A stretch of 64,000 bases of DNA from Marisa cornuarietis (GCA_004794655.1 SMMW01000589.1:1116001-1180000), one strand, 5' to 3'. Counted from the stretch's first letter, positions 38,756 to 46,572 are shown. The notes: generated by a model from the sequence alone, not told the origin. Numbers and translations are program-made.

Positions 38756-39047
38756 CGACTAGCAGTATTTTCTTGCTTTAAATTATTGTTAACTAGACGT
38801 AGATTAACTACTCTTCTTTTTACTAAGTTTATTTTTCTTTGGAAATCCACTAAGGTATTATAGCTCGACACATTGTAATCCTAAGACAAATGTTTTCCAT
38901 GATCACACCTTTATCACAGGTGGCACAACCACTGTCGTGCGACAGCAGACCACGGATTCAACTGGGTCAAGTTCACGAACTGTTTTCTCGTGGAAGCAAG
39001 TCGGTTTGCTAGCCGGTGTTGTCTTCATGATAATGGCGATGAACTGA
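14073..39047 (+). CDS. SRCR/CUB/NIDO/AMOP/VWD/EGF mosaic cell-surface protein, 38 exons
   Basis: Complete gene reconstructed from splice sites. CDS exons: 14073-14106, 14706-14774, 15140-15284, 15540-15709, 15810-15987, 16598-16779, 16986-17179, 18008-18143, 18416-18606, 19026-19209, 19847-20025, 20753-20891, 21383-21555, 21743-21905, 22216-22450, 22621-22751, 23290-23304, 23526-23647, 24070-24178, 25458-25633, 26043-26259, 27067-27338, 27869-28112, 28496-28738, 29022-29153, 29667-29864, 30243-30491, 30595-30802, 32324-33423, 33867-33986, 34629-34754, 34991-35119, 35680-35802, 36214-36465, 36620-36736, 37603-37731, 38222-38356, 38920-39047. Total 7,047 nt, 2,348 residues, no internal stop; phases agree at all 37 junctions. 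NIDO, AMOP and VWD followed by EGFs is the known core of MUC4-type mucins; SRCR and CUB domains bind ligands in scavenger and immune-type receptors. The product should be secretory-pathway and surface-anchored. Ligand and function are unknown; recognition or adhesion is an inference. Confidence 0.88.
14872..14974. repeat. (GTCA)n tetranucleotide tract in intron 2
   Basis: About 25 perfect GTCA units. The same unit ends the RTE-like LINE fragment at 11.99 kb, so it may be the expanded tail of a lost LINE copy. The same gene region also has compound (TG)n tracts at about 14321-14421 and 14494-14513. Confidence 0.9.
15140..15709 (+). CDS. Exons 3-4: SRCR domain 1
   Basis: Residues of about 35-139. 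It begins V-R-L-V-N-G-S and has G-R-V-E-I-F-K-D-G-V-W, V-I-C-R-Q-L, then S-C-T-G-R-E-A-T-L-S-Q-C and G-V-S-C, the conserved spine of an SRCR domain. It is split by a phase 2 intron after R-Y-P, a common SRCR intron site. The 3' end of exon 4 uses a GC donor (ACAG|GCAAGT) rather than GT. SRCR domains bind proteins, glycans or microbial surfaces in scavenger-type receptors; no ligand can be read here. Confidence 0.88.
15810..16779 (+). CDS. Exons 5-6: SRCR domain 2
   Basis: Residues of about 140-259. I-R-L-A-N-G, Y-E-G-R-I-E-V-F-A-N-A-V-W-G-F-V, A-G-L-A-C-R-L-L-F-G, then I-V-C-K-G-S-E-K-S-L-L-D-C and L-C-V-V-C. The intron lies at the same place and phase (phase 2) as in SRCR 1, pointing to tandem duplication of a two-exon SRCR unit. 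The spacing of the central residues is more diverged than in SRCR 1. Confidence 0.85.
16986..18143 (+). CDS. Exons 7-8: CUB domain 1
   Basis: Residues of about 260-369. G-N-L-T-S-P-G-Y-P-Q-S, then C-V-W-K-I-V, F-T-K-V-D-V, and after a phase 0 intron V-F-D-S-D in place of the usual Y-D/Y-N-G motif. The intron carries (TG)n starting 4 nt after the 5' splice site, followed by a CR1-like LINE tail. Confidence 0.85.
17184..17235. repeat. (TG)n microsatellite next to a 5' splice site
   Basis: About 26 TG units starting 4 nt downstream of the exon 7 donor at 17180. Confidence 0.95.
17240..17640 (+). mobile_element. CR1/L2-like LINE 3' tail in intron 7
   Basis: The plus strand encodes H-R-Y-F-S-F-A-D-P-I-I-W-N-A-L-P-L-S-L-R, the conserved C-terminal end of CR1/L2-type polyproteins. 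It is followed by about 250 bp of 3' UTR-like sequence ending in (TTA)n at about 17601-17626. The rest of the element is missing. Confidence 0.7.
18416..19209 (+). CDS. Exons 9-10: CUB domain 2
   Basis: Residues of about 370-494. C-F-E-S, G-Y-I-R-S-P-G-Y-P-Q-Q-Y-P, N-C-T-Y-H-L, I-Q-F-N-D-F, C-G-D-S-L-Q, then V-F-D-G-D, C-N and F-E-A-Y-F. All four CUB cysteines are present. Internal intron phase 0 after L-Q, as in CUB 1. Confidence 0.88.
19847..20891 (+). CDS. Exons 11-12: CUB domain 3, degenerate
   Basis: Residues of about 495-600. G-T-F-T-T-P-G-Y-P-S-V-Y-N-G, V-I-W-T-I and C-C-D-D-Y-I-M, then I-S-D-Q-R after a phase 0 intron. The first cysteine pair of a CUB domain is missing (no Cys before the G-T-F-T-T-P segment, and V-I-W where C-x-W is usual). 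The fold is still recognisable from the P-G-Y-P and D-Y-I motifs. Confidence 0.78.
21383..21905 (+). CDS. Exons 13-14: CUB domain 4
   Basis: Residues of about 601-712. C-R-Q-V-F, G-S-I-V-S-P, C-T-Y-V-I, F-N-F-D, C-S-N-Y-I-E, then I-H-D-G-S after a phase 0 intron, E-R-Y-C-G and F-S-L-T-Y. The acceptor TACAG at 21378-21382 restores frame from exon 12; an earlier AG near 21348 would not. Confidence 0.85.
22216..22751 (+). CDS. Exons 15-16: CUB domain 5
   Basis: Residues of about 713-834. C-S-S-G, G-S-F-T-S-P-G-F-P-L-G-Y-P, Y-C-V-W-T-I, F-D-D-F, C-Q-N-A-F-V-R-V-Y-N-G-D, then T-L-C-G-T and G-F-R-A-T-Y. The best-conserved CUB of the five. Its internal intron is in phase 2 and 40-odd nt further on than in CUB 1-4, so it is not a simple copy of its neighbours. 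Confidence 0.88.
23290..23304 (+). CDS. Exon 17: 15-nt micro-exon
   Basis: TTTTCAG acceptor, 15 coding nt (G-G-L-P-R across the phase 1 junctions), then GTAATT donor. It keeps the frame whether included or skipped, and links CUB 5 to the NIDO domain. Support is splice signals and phase only; skipping it would also give an open frame. Confidence 0.55.
23526..26259 (+). CDS. Exons 18-21: NIDO domain
   Basis: Residues of about 840-1047. L-F-S-Y-G, F-P-F-G-D, Y-V-G-T-N-G-V-I-S-F, Y-C-A-Y-I, then V-L-V-V-T-W-D-R-V, then F-Q-V-A-L-V-T-D-G, Y-A-I-V-Q-Y and a closing N-V-Y-S-G-T. This is the nidogen-like extracellular domain found in nidogen, MUC4, tectorin-type and SNED proteins. Exon 21 follows a 409-nt intron; the 1.28-kb intron between exons 19 and 20 contains a LINE fragment. 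Confidence 0.85.
24850..25300 (-). pseudogene. LINE reverse-transcriptase fragment in intron 19
   Basis: On the minus strand, V-D-H-L-V-T-W-Y-S-D-N-G-L-Q-L and S-K-E-M-L-V-D-F-R-R, then F-R-F-L-G-S-I-I-S-N-D-L-R-W, the segment after the RT catalytic motif in many vertebrate and invertebrate LINEs. Only this segment is present, with no 5' or 3' ends recognised. Confidence 0.75.
27067..28112 (+). CDS. Exons 22-23: AMOP domain
   Basis: Residues of about 1048-1219. V-C-R-D-W-H, a basic linker, L-P-K-C-P-C-T, then E-C-C-Y-S, H-V-A-C-C and F-C-R-R-F-Y-Q-L-R-P-V-G-D-C. This cysteine pattern is the AMOP signature known from MUC4 and SUSD2, where it sits between NIDO and VWD just as here. Both exons are markedly GC-richer than the introns around them. 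Confidence 0.9.
27515..27700 (+). mobile_element. SINE-like fragment in intron 22
   Basis: A tRNA-like run (GATTAGTGCTCTCGACTCCG, then a decayed B box AGTTCATGGCC) is followed by a non-tRNA body rich in GAGCCCACCC. The A and B boxes are both degenerate. Assignment rests on overall resemblance to tRNA-derived SINEs. Confidence 0.4.
28496..30491 (+). CDS. Exons 24-27: VWD domain and following linker
   Basis: Residues of about 1220-1493. Exon 24 starts the von Willebrand type D domain with Y-G-D-P-H-V-T-T-L-D-G and Y-I-F-N-G-L-G-E-F. Exon 26 has the closing G-L-L-G-N-F-N-G-D-K-T-D-D-F. Exon 27 adds about 80 residues with C-G-T and L-P-C-I-Y-D-F, matching the region after VWD in MUC4-like proteins. 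The 5' splice site of exon 24 is followed within 12 nt by about 82 nt of (TG)n. Confidence 0.88.
28749..28830. repeat. (TG)n microsatellite next to a 5' splice site
   Basis: About 41 TG units starting 10 nt after the exon 24 donor at 28739. One of the two longest dinucleotide runs in the window. Confidence 0.95.
30595..30802 (+). CDS. Exon 28: cadherin-like segment
   Basis: Residues of about 1494-1562. V-V-I-S-G-S-D-P-D-V-N-D-R-L-T-Y-R-I-V and I-N-S-S-S-G-A-I-T-I resemble a cadherin-type beta sandwich (A-x-D-P-D and G-x-I/L). The segment continues into exon 29 as V-Y-I-V-D-E-L-G-G. Only part of a repeat is present, so it is called cadherin-like rather than a cadherin domain. Confidence 0.65.
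31198..32080 (-). pseudogene. CR1/L2-like LINE 3' end in intron 28
   Basis: The minus-strand frame at 31956-31381 has S-R-L-D-Y-C-N-S-A-L-W-G-I-P, L-D-R-F-Q-R-V-Q-N-T-A-V-R-I-V, L-H-W-L-P-V and L-W-N-A-L-P-S-S-L, typical of the C-terminal part of CR1/L2 polyproteins. Homology goes on upstream to about 32050 (L-G-L-F-I-D-A) in a broken frame. It ends in A/T-rich sequence and a (TGA)n tract at 31198-31262. It lies only about 240 bp upstream of the giant EGF exon 29. Confidence 0.85.
32324..33423 (+). CDS. Exon 29: 1,100-nt exon with eight EGF-like domains
   Basis: Residues of about 1563-1929. After the end of the cadherin-like segment come eight six-cysteine modules. The series includes several calcium-binding types starting D-V-N-E-C or D-R-D-E-C and one shorter module (about residues 1860-1895) with E-T-C-T-C-S-G and G-C-V-C-Q-D-G-W-T-G, more like the EGFs of scavenger receptors. 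All eight are in one exon, whereas every later EGF but one pair has its own exon. The exon has higher GC content and more C/G third positions than the EGF exons downstream. Phase 2 in, phase 1 out. Confidence 0.9.
33867..35802 (+). CDS. Exons 30-33: four single-exon EGF-like domains
   Basis: Exons 33867-33986, 34629-34754, 34991-35119 and 35680-35802, all phase 1 in and out. Three start D-I-D-E-C and have the N-x-x-G-S/G-F-x-C pattern of calcium-binding EGFs; exon 32 instead starts V-Q-E-V-C and lacks the calcium motif. Symmetric phase 1 exons allow whole-domain gain or loss without frame damage. Confidence 0.9.
36214..38356 (+). CDS. Exons 34-37: five EGF-like domains
   Basis: Exon 34 (36214-36465) holds two modules: a scavenger-receptor-type EGF (Y-G-P-D-C-T-Q-V-C-A-C) and a D-V-D-E-C type, repeating the order seen at the end of exon 29. 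Exons 35 (117 nt), 36 (129 nt) and 37 (135 nt) hold one module each; exon 37 starts A-L-T-E-C and lacks the calcium motif. These last three match, in length, phase and order, the three exons at 63686-62444 on the minus strand. Confidence 0.9.
36481..36547. repeat. (GAT)n microsatellite
   Basis: About 22 GAT units starting 16 nt after the 5' splice site of exon 34, in the 154-nt intron between exons 34 and 35. Confidence 0.95.
37352..37482 (-). mobile_element. RTE-like LINE 3' tail in intron 35
   Basis: (CTTA)n followed by CTGCCCGTTATGCCTGTCGG and a GC-rich 100-bp body. On the minus strand this is a body ending in (TAAG)n, the pattern of RTE-type 3' ends. Confidence 0.5.
37858..38175. repeat. 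Interspersed repeat in intron 36
   Basis: (TTA)n then AAGCAGATTTATATAGCGCA and CTCAATGCGCTGTACA, a motif pair seen at 3' ends of many invertebrate LINE/SINE families. A 40-bp phrase (AGATTAGTTTTA...CACTGA.AAATA) occurs twice, near 37935 and 37990, suggesting a local duplication. Confidence 0.4.
38672..38754. repeat. (TG)n microsatellite
   Basis: About 41 TG units after an (AT)n tract, in the last intron of the central gene. Confidence 0.95.
38920..39047 (+). CDS. Exon 38: C-terminal GPI-anchor-type tail
   Basis: TATCACAG acceptor, then a Thr/Ser-rich stretch (T-T-D-S-T-G-S-S-S-R-T), W-K-Q, and a hydrophobic end V-G-L-L-A-G-V-V-F-M-I-M-A-M-N before TGA. There is no basic cytoplasmic tail after the hydrophobic stretch, which is the pattern of a GPI-attachment signal with small residues (S/G/D) as possible omega sites. 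A tail-anchored or simply short transmembrane end is the alternative. Confidence 0.7.
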
Positions 39048-39136
39048 AAGATGTTGTAGAATGTAGACACTGAGAGGTCAAAGTTACTTTAATTTACGTA
39101 GACATATTTCTTTAGATACAACTCTACTTGTACAGA

Positions 39137-39142
39137 AATAAA
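39137..39142 (+). terminator. Poly(A) signal of the central gene
   Basis: AATAAA about 90 nt after the stop codon; no other copy lies between the stop and this site. Confidence 0.65.
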
Positions 39143-39149
39143 AAACAAA

Positions 39150-40329
39150 CTGACTGTATGTGTATTTATTTTCAACAAAGTAAACAAAAACACGCTTAAA
39201 TACCGTAACCACTACTTATCACACGCACACGCACACACAGACACACACACACACATACACATACACACATATATATATATATATACAAAGGCATGAGCAC
39301 TCACGCGATGATTTCTTATTGTTTTGTGATAAATACATTCTTTAATTCTTGGAAAAAAGGTAGGGATAGGTGTTATAGAAATCACATTAAATTGGGTCAA
39401 ATTACGGCATTTTTCATCATTACATGTACATTATCTTTGTTATTTGGTAGATTCGTATAATCTCCAAATGTTTAATGCTACGATGAACATGTAGATAATT
39501 AATCTGTGTTATAAGAAAATGGTGTACATCACACAAAAAACGAAGTCTACATATTAAGCACTACATAGCTTGCTGGGGACAAAAAAGTCTTTTTTAGCAG
39601 TTTTCTAAACTTTGTATATAGGTATATACATAGCATACGTTATATTTTGATTTTCTAAATTTTGCATATCATCGAAAGCATGATAAAAATAATAAAAGTG
39701 TCTGTGCATACAGAAACCTGATTTAATGTGGTATTTTGAAGAAATGGACAATAAAAATGTGAGCAATCGTGAATATTATTTTCTTAATACTGTGTTCAAG
39801 CATTACACATTTTTATGTCGTACAGCATCATACGGCTGGTTGTTGTTCAGTATTCGCATGTTACCGATTGTTTGTACACCCGAGGCACAACGTCATGTTG
39901 AAGAGCACGAGAAAGTTTCCTATAAAGTGGTTACCACACAGCATTTGTTTTATTTTGACGGTCCTGCTCTTTTGAAACTCTTTCACCCATCCGGGTTAGC
40001 TCACACAGGATATGTAAAATCTGCGACTTCTAGGGTCGGCTGAAATACCGCATTCTTTATTGACCTGATCAAAAAAATTTTCATGCAATTATTTATTATA
40101 CAAGGAACCTTCTGACAGCTTTGTCACATAAAGTGCATAAAGTGGAGTTCATGATACATCGAATTTAACAAAACACGATGATTCGACACCTTATGACAGC
40201 AAACACATGTTTAGTCAGTGAAATGCTGCCCTTTGATTTTCTTTTGGTCTACTTCCTAATGAAAACCAAAAAATAATTTGACGTTATCGTGAAAAGCAAC
40301 ATTTGATAAGTTGATAAGTCAACCATCAG
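39150..40329. other. Downstream of the central gene, nothing recognised
   Basis: AT-rich, with (AC)n/(AT)n at about 39222-39285. A 30-bp phrase, GGGATAGGTGTTATAGAAAT at 39363-39382, is nearly the same as one in intron 30 (34455-34474), a dispersed repeat of unknown type. No supported exon. Confidence 0.45.
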
Positions 40330-40870
40330 CATTGGCCTCGGGTCGCTAGGCCCGTGGGTGACCATTATAACGTCACCACCTAGTGCAGGGGAACGAGACG
40401 TACAATGTGCACACGTTAGTTACTTTAAATCTCGACAAACAGCTCACCAGCTCCCACCCTGCTCTTTCCAAAAGCACTTAACGAGCTATGAATCTAATTA
40501 CAGCAAGAAAAGATTTGTGCACATAAATATAATGCGGAAAGCATACATAGATCAATGTGACTCCTCTAAAAGGGTCCCAGTACTATCCGTGATATCCGGT
40601 CTTCCAAGACTTAAATCTTGCTAACTCCCGCTATAACCTCCATCCACCACCACCATTCCCTCTGCACATCAGCTTAGCTCTGGCAGTTGTTACTGCTGCT
40701 CTTGTACTGCAGAATGTTCTTATGTTTCTGTCTCTCCACATTGAGAGTTCACGCGTGTGATGAGGTGAGTAGCAGGTCTCAAGCCTACAGTCGCGGCATT
40801 CCGATGACTCTTCTATCGGCATCCCCCGTCTGACTGTTCGTCGTCACTTCCGCCAACCACGTCAGACAGC
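40330..40870 (-). repeat. Diverged LTR remnant related to the 46.6-kb element
   Basis: Lines up, same orientation, with the inverted LTR piece at about 54880-55381: shared anchors include TGCAGGGGAA, a CCCACCC..TGCTCTTCC block, AAGAAAAGATTT, GGGTCCCA.TACTATCCGTG and CACGTCAGA.AGCGA. It is much more diverged than the three LTR copies at 46-55 kb, so it is an older insertion of the same or a sister family. No internal sequence was found next to it. Confidence 0.65.
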
Positions 40871-41467
40871 GATATGACTCCTCTGGCGACAAGGCTGTCC
40901 CTTCCAGTGACGTCCCGTGGCTCCTTCAAAGACTGCTTTTTCACCAGCTACCACTGGTATACATCACAGAGTAGTATGCGCGGGATGAAGAATGCGACCA
41001 CCAAACGAACATCAGCCTGATGCGAATGAATCCTCCGGACTCCGGTGCTTTGGAACAGGCGAACACCACGTACGTTTACAGCAACGCAGATCTTAACGAG
41101 ATTACCTGACCAGTACTGACCAGTCAGCACTTCACGGGTAAGAGCCGTTGCCACACATACCGAGAGCCACTCGAGTCTCCTGTATGCTAGACAGATCCGA
41201 GCCGAAGTAATCTTCTTCAAAGGAAAGGAGTATGTATACAGAAATAATTATCTCCCAATTTTGTTAAGAAAGCTAACACCGAAAGCTACACAGACTCTTG
41301 CCATCTTGCCAATAAACTGCCGGCACTGCTGATAATACCGAGGAAAAAATACACTGTCATTCAACCTTTTTTAAAATCATAATGAAAAGTGTCTCGGGTA
41401 TTGTCAACATTTAAACATCGGAAGACCAGAATGTGTACTATTGGAAACATAAAATCTTTATCAAACT

Positions 41468-41535
41468 AGTCCAGAGGTTTTAGCCTGTGGTACGCGTACC
41501 ACTACTGGTACAGGAAGGTATGACGGGTGGTACGC
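41468..41535. mobile_element. Possible hAT element terminus
   Basis: CCAGAGGTTTTAGCCTGTGG, TACGCGTACCAC and a repeat of GGTACGCG resemble hAT-family ends (CAGxGGTTCTCAACCTGTGG type). No matching second end was found nearby, so boundaries are unknown. Confidence 0.35.
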
Positions 41536-41539
41536 GAGC

Positions 41540-43640
41540 ACCATGCGCCAAAATAAAATATATTTTACCGGAGCTGTATGTTCCCTATCAATGCTGCAAG
41601 TGTAGCCTTGCATATGGCCATATGTCGCAAACCAGAGGCAGGAATGTCTTGGCGTCAGGATATTATGCCATTAAGCGGGCGCCAAGAATATTGGGAACCA
41701 GACCCTTGTGATCCTGACTGACAGCATTCTGAATATTTACTCCGTTTATCCCGCGGGTAGGTGCGTGAGGTCTGTGGATGTTGTGTCCGCCAGGTCACCA
41801 AGAGTTAGAAGTTTGTCAAACGTGGAGATAAGTCGTGTTAGGTTTGTCAGTATGAGGCCTGTAAAGTTTTATGTGAGCGAATGATACTTGCCCTTACTTG
41901 AGGTAAACCAACATGACCAAGACTAATTATTCGAGCCGTGCCAGCCGCCTAAGTCGTGGATCCCTGCCTAACGAGTGTCAGCAGGCAAACTTTTGTTAAT
42001 TTTTAACACGCATAAAACGCGTTGTTTGGGAAAAAAAATTAATGCAGACGATAGTTCATTCAATTTTCTATCCAGTGATTTTCTTTTGATGACGAAGTTT
42101 TTACGTTTGACAGTAATTTTCAGCGTTTTCCCACGGTACCTGTCTTTCTGTTTGGAAAATGGCTAGCAAATGCCCGGTATTGAAATTTCGACCGGCAGCT
42201 TTTAAAATTTATATTTATTAACCTACAGTAAAGACAACAACTGGTAATACACCGTTTTAAAGAGCATTTTTAAAACATTCCCTTTGTGTAAATTTTAAGA
42301 TACATAGATTTTGTCTTCGAGTACTAAATTCAAATGAAAGATTACGACTGTATGCGTTTTAGAAATCTTGAACGTCAGTTTCAGAAATTAGCAAACAAAA
42401 TTATTTACACAATATATACAGACATAAAGTACCAAACAAACATATGTTTTATTAGAATATACATTAGAATGTTAATAGTACTTATTATTTTCTTTTCCTT
42501 TGCGGTTGTTGAAGTACAAATCCATGTCAAAGTGAGTGACCACCGACCCACTTCGATTCTTCAAAATGGCGCTTGACCAATGTTTACATTCTTTTCATTG
42601 TTACAAAACGAAAACTTTTGATTGGGTGCCAGTTCCAGGCAGGGAATCATGGTGGAACATTTCCTCCCTTATGCTATTTTCATTTACGCTTGTGAAAGTG
42701 GCTAATATTTCACTGCGGGAGTTTTTGTATGGGCTCATTATCATGGCATTTTCTGTTGGGAATACTATAAAAGTGTGTTTTTAAGCAAACACAAGGTAAG
42801 GCTGTTCCTTTTCTTTACATTTTGATCTTTTGGAATCATTTTAAATTGTTCTTCTACCTCTTTTAGTACTTTTTTATATTTTTTTGAAAAGTGGGGAAAA
42901 TCGTGCGGCACGAAGTGTCCACAGGCTTCTAGCAACCGTGGCATGAAAAAGTTAAGCGGCTTCGTGCTATCAGTGAGAAAGCATCTATTTTGAGCATTTA
43001 AAATGTGTTTTCACAAGATTTTTTTCTGTGAAAAATACATGGTCATAGTCTGTGAAATAATCATTGAAAGTTTTTAGTTTGGGGTTTTTTTCTTAGCTGG
43101 CAGATAAGTGACACAACAAGTCCCTATACTGTCACAGTTGAAGTTCACTCCATAGTTACTAATGGGCAGTGCCGCTAACCCAAAGAATACAGTCTCAGAG
43201 CCTTCAAGATTTTCTCTTTATATGTAGGTTGGTCAAAATATTGGCCACACCAGCTGTATGTGACTTATATAATAGCAATAACAGTTAAATAATGATATAT
43301 CTCATTCTATCAACATTTTATTTCATGGAAAGGCTGTTCACTTTGCAAAGTTTAATTTATAGAATAGAAATAGAAATAATTGAAAAGAAATAATTACATG
43401 AAGATCTTCAAAGGTGCTAAAAATAACAGGAAGTACCCGGCATATTAAACACTTGTTTAATTAAAAATGGATATGAGACACACATTAACATGTAAGTAGC
43501 TTTTTGTAACAATGTGTGTAAATGGCATGTTTATACTGTTTTAAGAATTTTTTTGCTAAAAGGTTAAATCAAAAAATAACAAGCAAAGGTCAATGTTTCT
43601 GTACCGGAAAAATAACATTTCAGTAGATCTAATATTATCA
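41540..43640. other. Intergenic, nothing recognised
   Basis: AT-rich sequence without motifs, splice-supported exons or clear repeats. Short open frames (for example at 42536-42784) have no recognisable content. Confidence 0.4.
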
Positions 43641-45080
43641 ATTCTGAAGTAGTCTTTATTACACTATATACAAATATTGTGTATTACTAAAATAAATCAT
43701 ATGTCTGTCACCTTCAACGAAATGTGACTTGAATATATCAGACTTTGTGATGTGTGTATGATCCTATATTCAAGTTTTCTTTCAGCCAGTTGTTTTCATA
43801 TTATGCTTAAAAAAAAGAAAAAGCTATTTGGAAGGCGGATGGTCTTTATGCACTTGAATGAAGTTTTCAGTGATGATCGTATCAATGTTATCGCAACTAT
43901 TACAATAGAGATAACTACCATGATCCTTTCAGCTGCTGCACTTTAACTCCTTAACCTCTAGCAGATGCAATCTATTCGGCACTAGATGATTTACTAATTT
44001 ACAGATGACATTTAAATTTCTGAAGCAATACCGGCCTAAGGTGATGCAAAGCATAAATAGCATCCATATAGTATAAATAAATCAAAAGCACACGTTAACA
44101 CAAACCCAAATAAGTCATCAGGTAAACCTAAGTTTATATAATGTTAAGAAATAGTCAAACAACAGCCGAAGCGAAAAACGTTTAAATCGGTAAACTAATA
44201 GAAAATAAAACACAAAATATTAAGTAGATTTAGTCCGGGGAATATCATCAAATGCTTAAAACAACGTGCATGTTGACACAAATTGACATTACAATCAAAA
44301 CGTAAATGGAACAAACCTACACAAAGTTGTAGTCATAGAAAATGATCAGAAATGAACAAAACCCCCAAAGGCCCACAAGCCTATGAGGCAAAGATTCGAG
44401 CCTAGCGATGCCGGCGATCTGTCTCGTCGTCAGCTCCGCTCTCGCTGTAATGTTGTTAACGGTTTCTGCCGGTGTCATCGATGTGACAGAAGGTGTAGTA
44501 TCCGCCACCGTTAAGTTGCCAGTGTTCTGTGATGTCACTTCAGTGGGTGGGGTAGAACTTTGCGTGGTTTCTGAAACGAAATACTCGCAGAGTTAATTAT
44601 ATTGATTACGGAAACGAGGCTGCGCCTGACAGGCTGAGTTGCTTTGTTCTCCTGCGACTTTTCTATTCTCTTGTGCAACGTCTTTGTTTATTCGTACCCA
44701 TGGCTTTCTTTTAGTTACAATTTGTACTTGTTTATCTTAAGCTTTTCTTTGTTATTGTTTTCCTACCTGTGATTGCCTTGCTTTCTGTTTTTTGCGGATT
44801 TTATTTGAACGGTTACATTCTCCGCCATTACATTAGATCTGACTCTTGTTGCTTGTTCTGTTTTTTCTTCTCTGAAACTTAGCCTCACTTTAAATCCTTA
44901 TCAATTTTAATATCTTTGATCATTTTTGTCTTACTGTACAATTTTACCCTCCCTGCATTTCATTCTTGTAGTAGTCGTGTTTATTCTAGCCACCTCCATT
45001 ATTACAGTCTTATGTTCCCTCTGGTCGTGATGTGTTGTGACGACCTTCCCTGCGATAGACCTCCCAGAATTCACACTTTG
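43640..45080. repeat. Segmental duplication, copy A
   Basis: Aligns in direct orientation with about 57950-60815 (copy B). Anchors: ATATCAGACTTTGTGATG (43735 and 58002 regions), AACAGCCGAAG.GAAAAACGT, the Thr-rich exon at 44.3-44.6 kb versus 59.4-59.8 kb, CGAGGCTGCGCCTGAC / AAGGCTGCGCCTGAC, and GTCGTGATGTGTTGTGACGA (45026 and 60766 regions). Copy A is about 1.4 kb, copy B about 2.9 kb; the difference is mostly about 800 bp at 58.58-59.40, the 510-bp MITE at 60.1-60.6 and an approximately 50-bp insert at 60.66-60.70. Confidence 0.8.
44317..44570 (-). pseudogene. Broken copy of the right gene's last exon
   Basis: Same acceptor (TTTCAG) and Thr/Ser-rich opening as 59757-59399: T-S-Q-N-T-G-N-L-T-V-A-D-T-T-P-S is identical in both. 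Just after Q-I-A-G-I about 120 bp, coding the transmembrane segment and following residues, are deleted, and a frameshift follows. The new frame ends in G-L-W-G-F-C-S-F-L-I-I-F before a stop. No EGF exons lie upstream of it on this strand, so it is most likely an inert duplicate; a new hydrophobic end is a chance possibility. Confidence 0.8.
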
Positions 45081-45289
45081 ACTGCCTTTGTGCCACATCG
45101 CTCTTACAATCGAAACCAGCTTCTGTCAGTGCCACCGATCGAGCTTCATCCTGCGGTTGCCTACGCTATCAGATGTGTTGGTATCGGTGACCAGCTTCCA
45201 CACATTCACACGCATCGTGTTGGTTTTTGCAAACAGAGACATATTAGTACAATAATACATACATATTGAAATAATTTCTCTCACGCGTG

Positions 45290-45291
45290 CG

Positions 45292-45341
<50 letters not shown>
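45290..45341. repeat. (GC)n(AC)n microsatellite
   Basis: CGCGTGCGCGCGCGC followed by about 20 AC units, just outside copy A of the duplication. Confidence 0.9.
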
Positions 45342-45342
<1 letters not shown>

Positions 45343-45417
45343 TACCCGCAACACTAGATACAGTTGGTGCCCTTAGGTCACCTCAGGTTAGTACAAGATC
45401 ACGACCAGTAGAGTTAA

Positions 45418-46520
45418 TCAGGTAAATGGCACCTCAAATGAATGAGTTGCGGTGACTATTGGTTTTGCATACAGACATTGGGTACCTAAAGCCTGACCGC
45501 AAGATTGAGAACTCACATGCCGACACATGATCAGAAATAGAGAGGATACGGGAGGCCTTCCTAAGGATTTGCTGATAACAGAAAGCTGCAAATTCCCTCT
45601 GATTCCGTCGATCTTAGAACAGATATTGACAAGAGCGACAAGACTACTCCTGCTCCCTAGGGAGAGGTTGTGGAACCAGGAGATGAATGGAAAAGTGATG
45701 AGACTTTCAATGAAGGACTGATAGAACTGAGTGAGGATGACAGAGCTGACAGAGAAAGATTTTAGTTTCCTTAGGAGGTACAGGCGTTGTTGACCCTTAC
45801 GAAGGATCATGTCAGTGTTGATGTTCCATATAAGCTTGTTATCGAAGATGGTACCTAAAGGACTATTTGTACCTATTTTATGGTATCTAAATATTTGTAA
45901 TAGTTGACTACCTCGATGACATCATCATGGATAATACTGATGACTGCCTCCGGCTTGCTCATCCGCAAGTCGAAGAGCATTTCCTTAGTCTTTGAGACAT
46001 TCAAACAATGTTCGTCACAACAGCGGAAAAAGTCAGGAAGAGCTCCACTGTGAACATCTTCAATATTATACAGAAGTGACAGAGTCATCAGCAAATTTTA
46101 TCATAAAGCTCCTATCAGAAGTGCTTCTAAAACTGTTAGTAAATAGTATGAACAATATTGGAGACAAGCAGCAGCCTTGAGGGGAACCTGTACAGGTGAA
46201 TACAGGATCTCAGAGAAGACCGTTAACAGAAACTCTCTGCTGCCTGTTTATTAAAAAGTCCAGGACCCAAAGAGTTATATGGTGGGATAAATGGAAGTCT
46301 GGGACTAGACTCTCTGCTGACCAGTGTAAGCACTGACCCCTCACCTTGTCTCCAGGGGTCCCCACTCTCCGTGGTATACCACTATGGGTGCTGAACTTCT
46401 GGAAGCCAAACGTGAACAAAGACGATAAGAGCGGGAGGCGAGTCACTAAACTCAACGTGCGCTGTCAGATTTTTCAGGCAGCCAGGAATCGTGTTACTGA
46501 CACTGTTCACCCTACAAAGT
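45418..46520 (-). pseudogene. Decayed LINE reverse transcriptase
   Basis: Three minus-strand frames give successive parts of one RT: 46455-46210 (H-H-I-T-L-W-V-L-D-F-L-I-N-R-Q-Q-R-V), 46094-45873 (V-S-K-T-K-E-M-L-F-D-L-R and V-V-N-Y-Y-K-Y-L) and 45810-45418 (G-Q-Q-R-L-Y-L-L-R-K-L, F-I-S-W-F-H-N-L). The order is right but the frames differ and stops intervene. 5' part and endonuclease absent. The LTR element begins about 50-100 bp to its right. Confidence 0.8.
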
Positions 46521-46572
46521 CAATGTTCTAGCAACAGTCTCTTCTTGGAAAACCCGCTGGTAGTCCACTCGT

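Noticed and set aside
39726..40043. 105-codon plus-strand frame downstream of the central gene
   Set aside because: No motif, no splice partners and AT-rich codons; it starts after the poly(A) signal. Treated as chance.
42536..42784. Possible small membrane protein, 82 codons on the plus strand
   Set aside because: Hydrophobic by composition, but no start context, partner exons or relatives can be supported.
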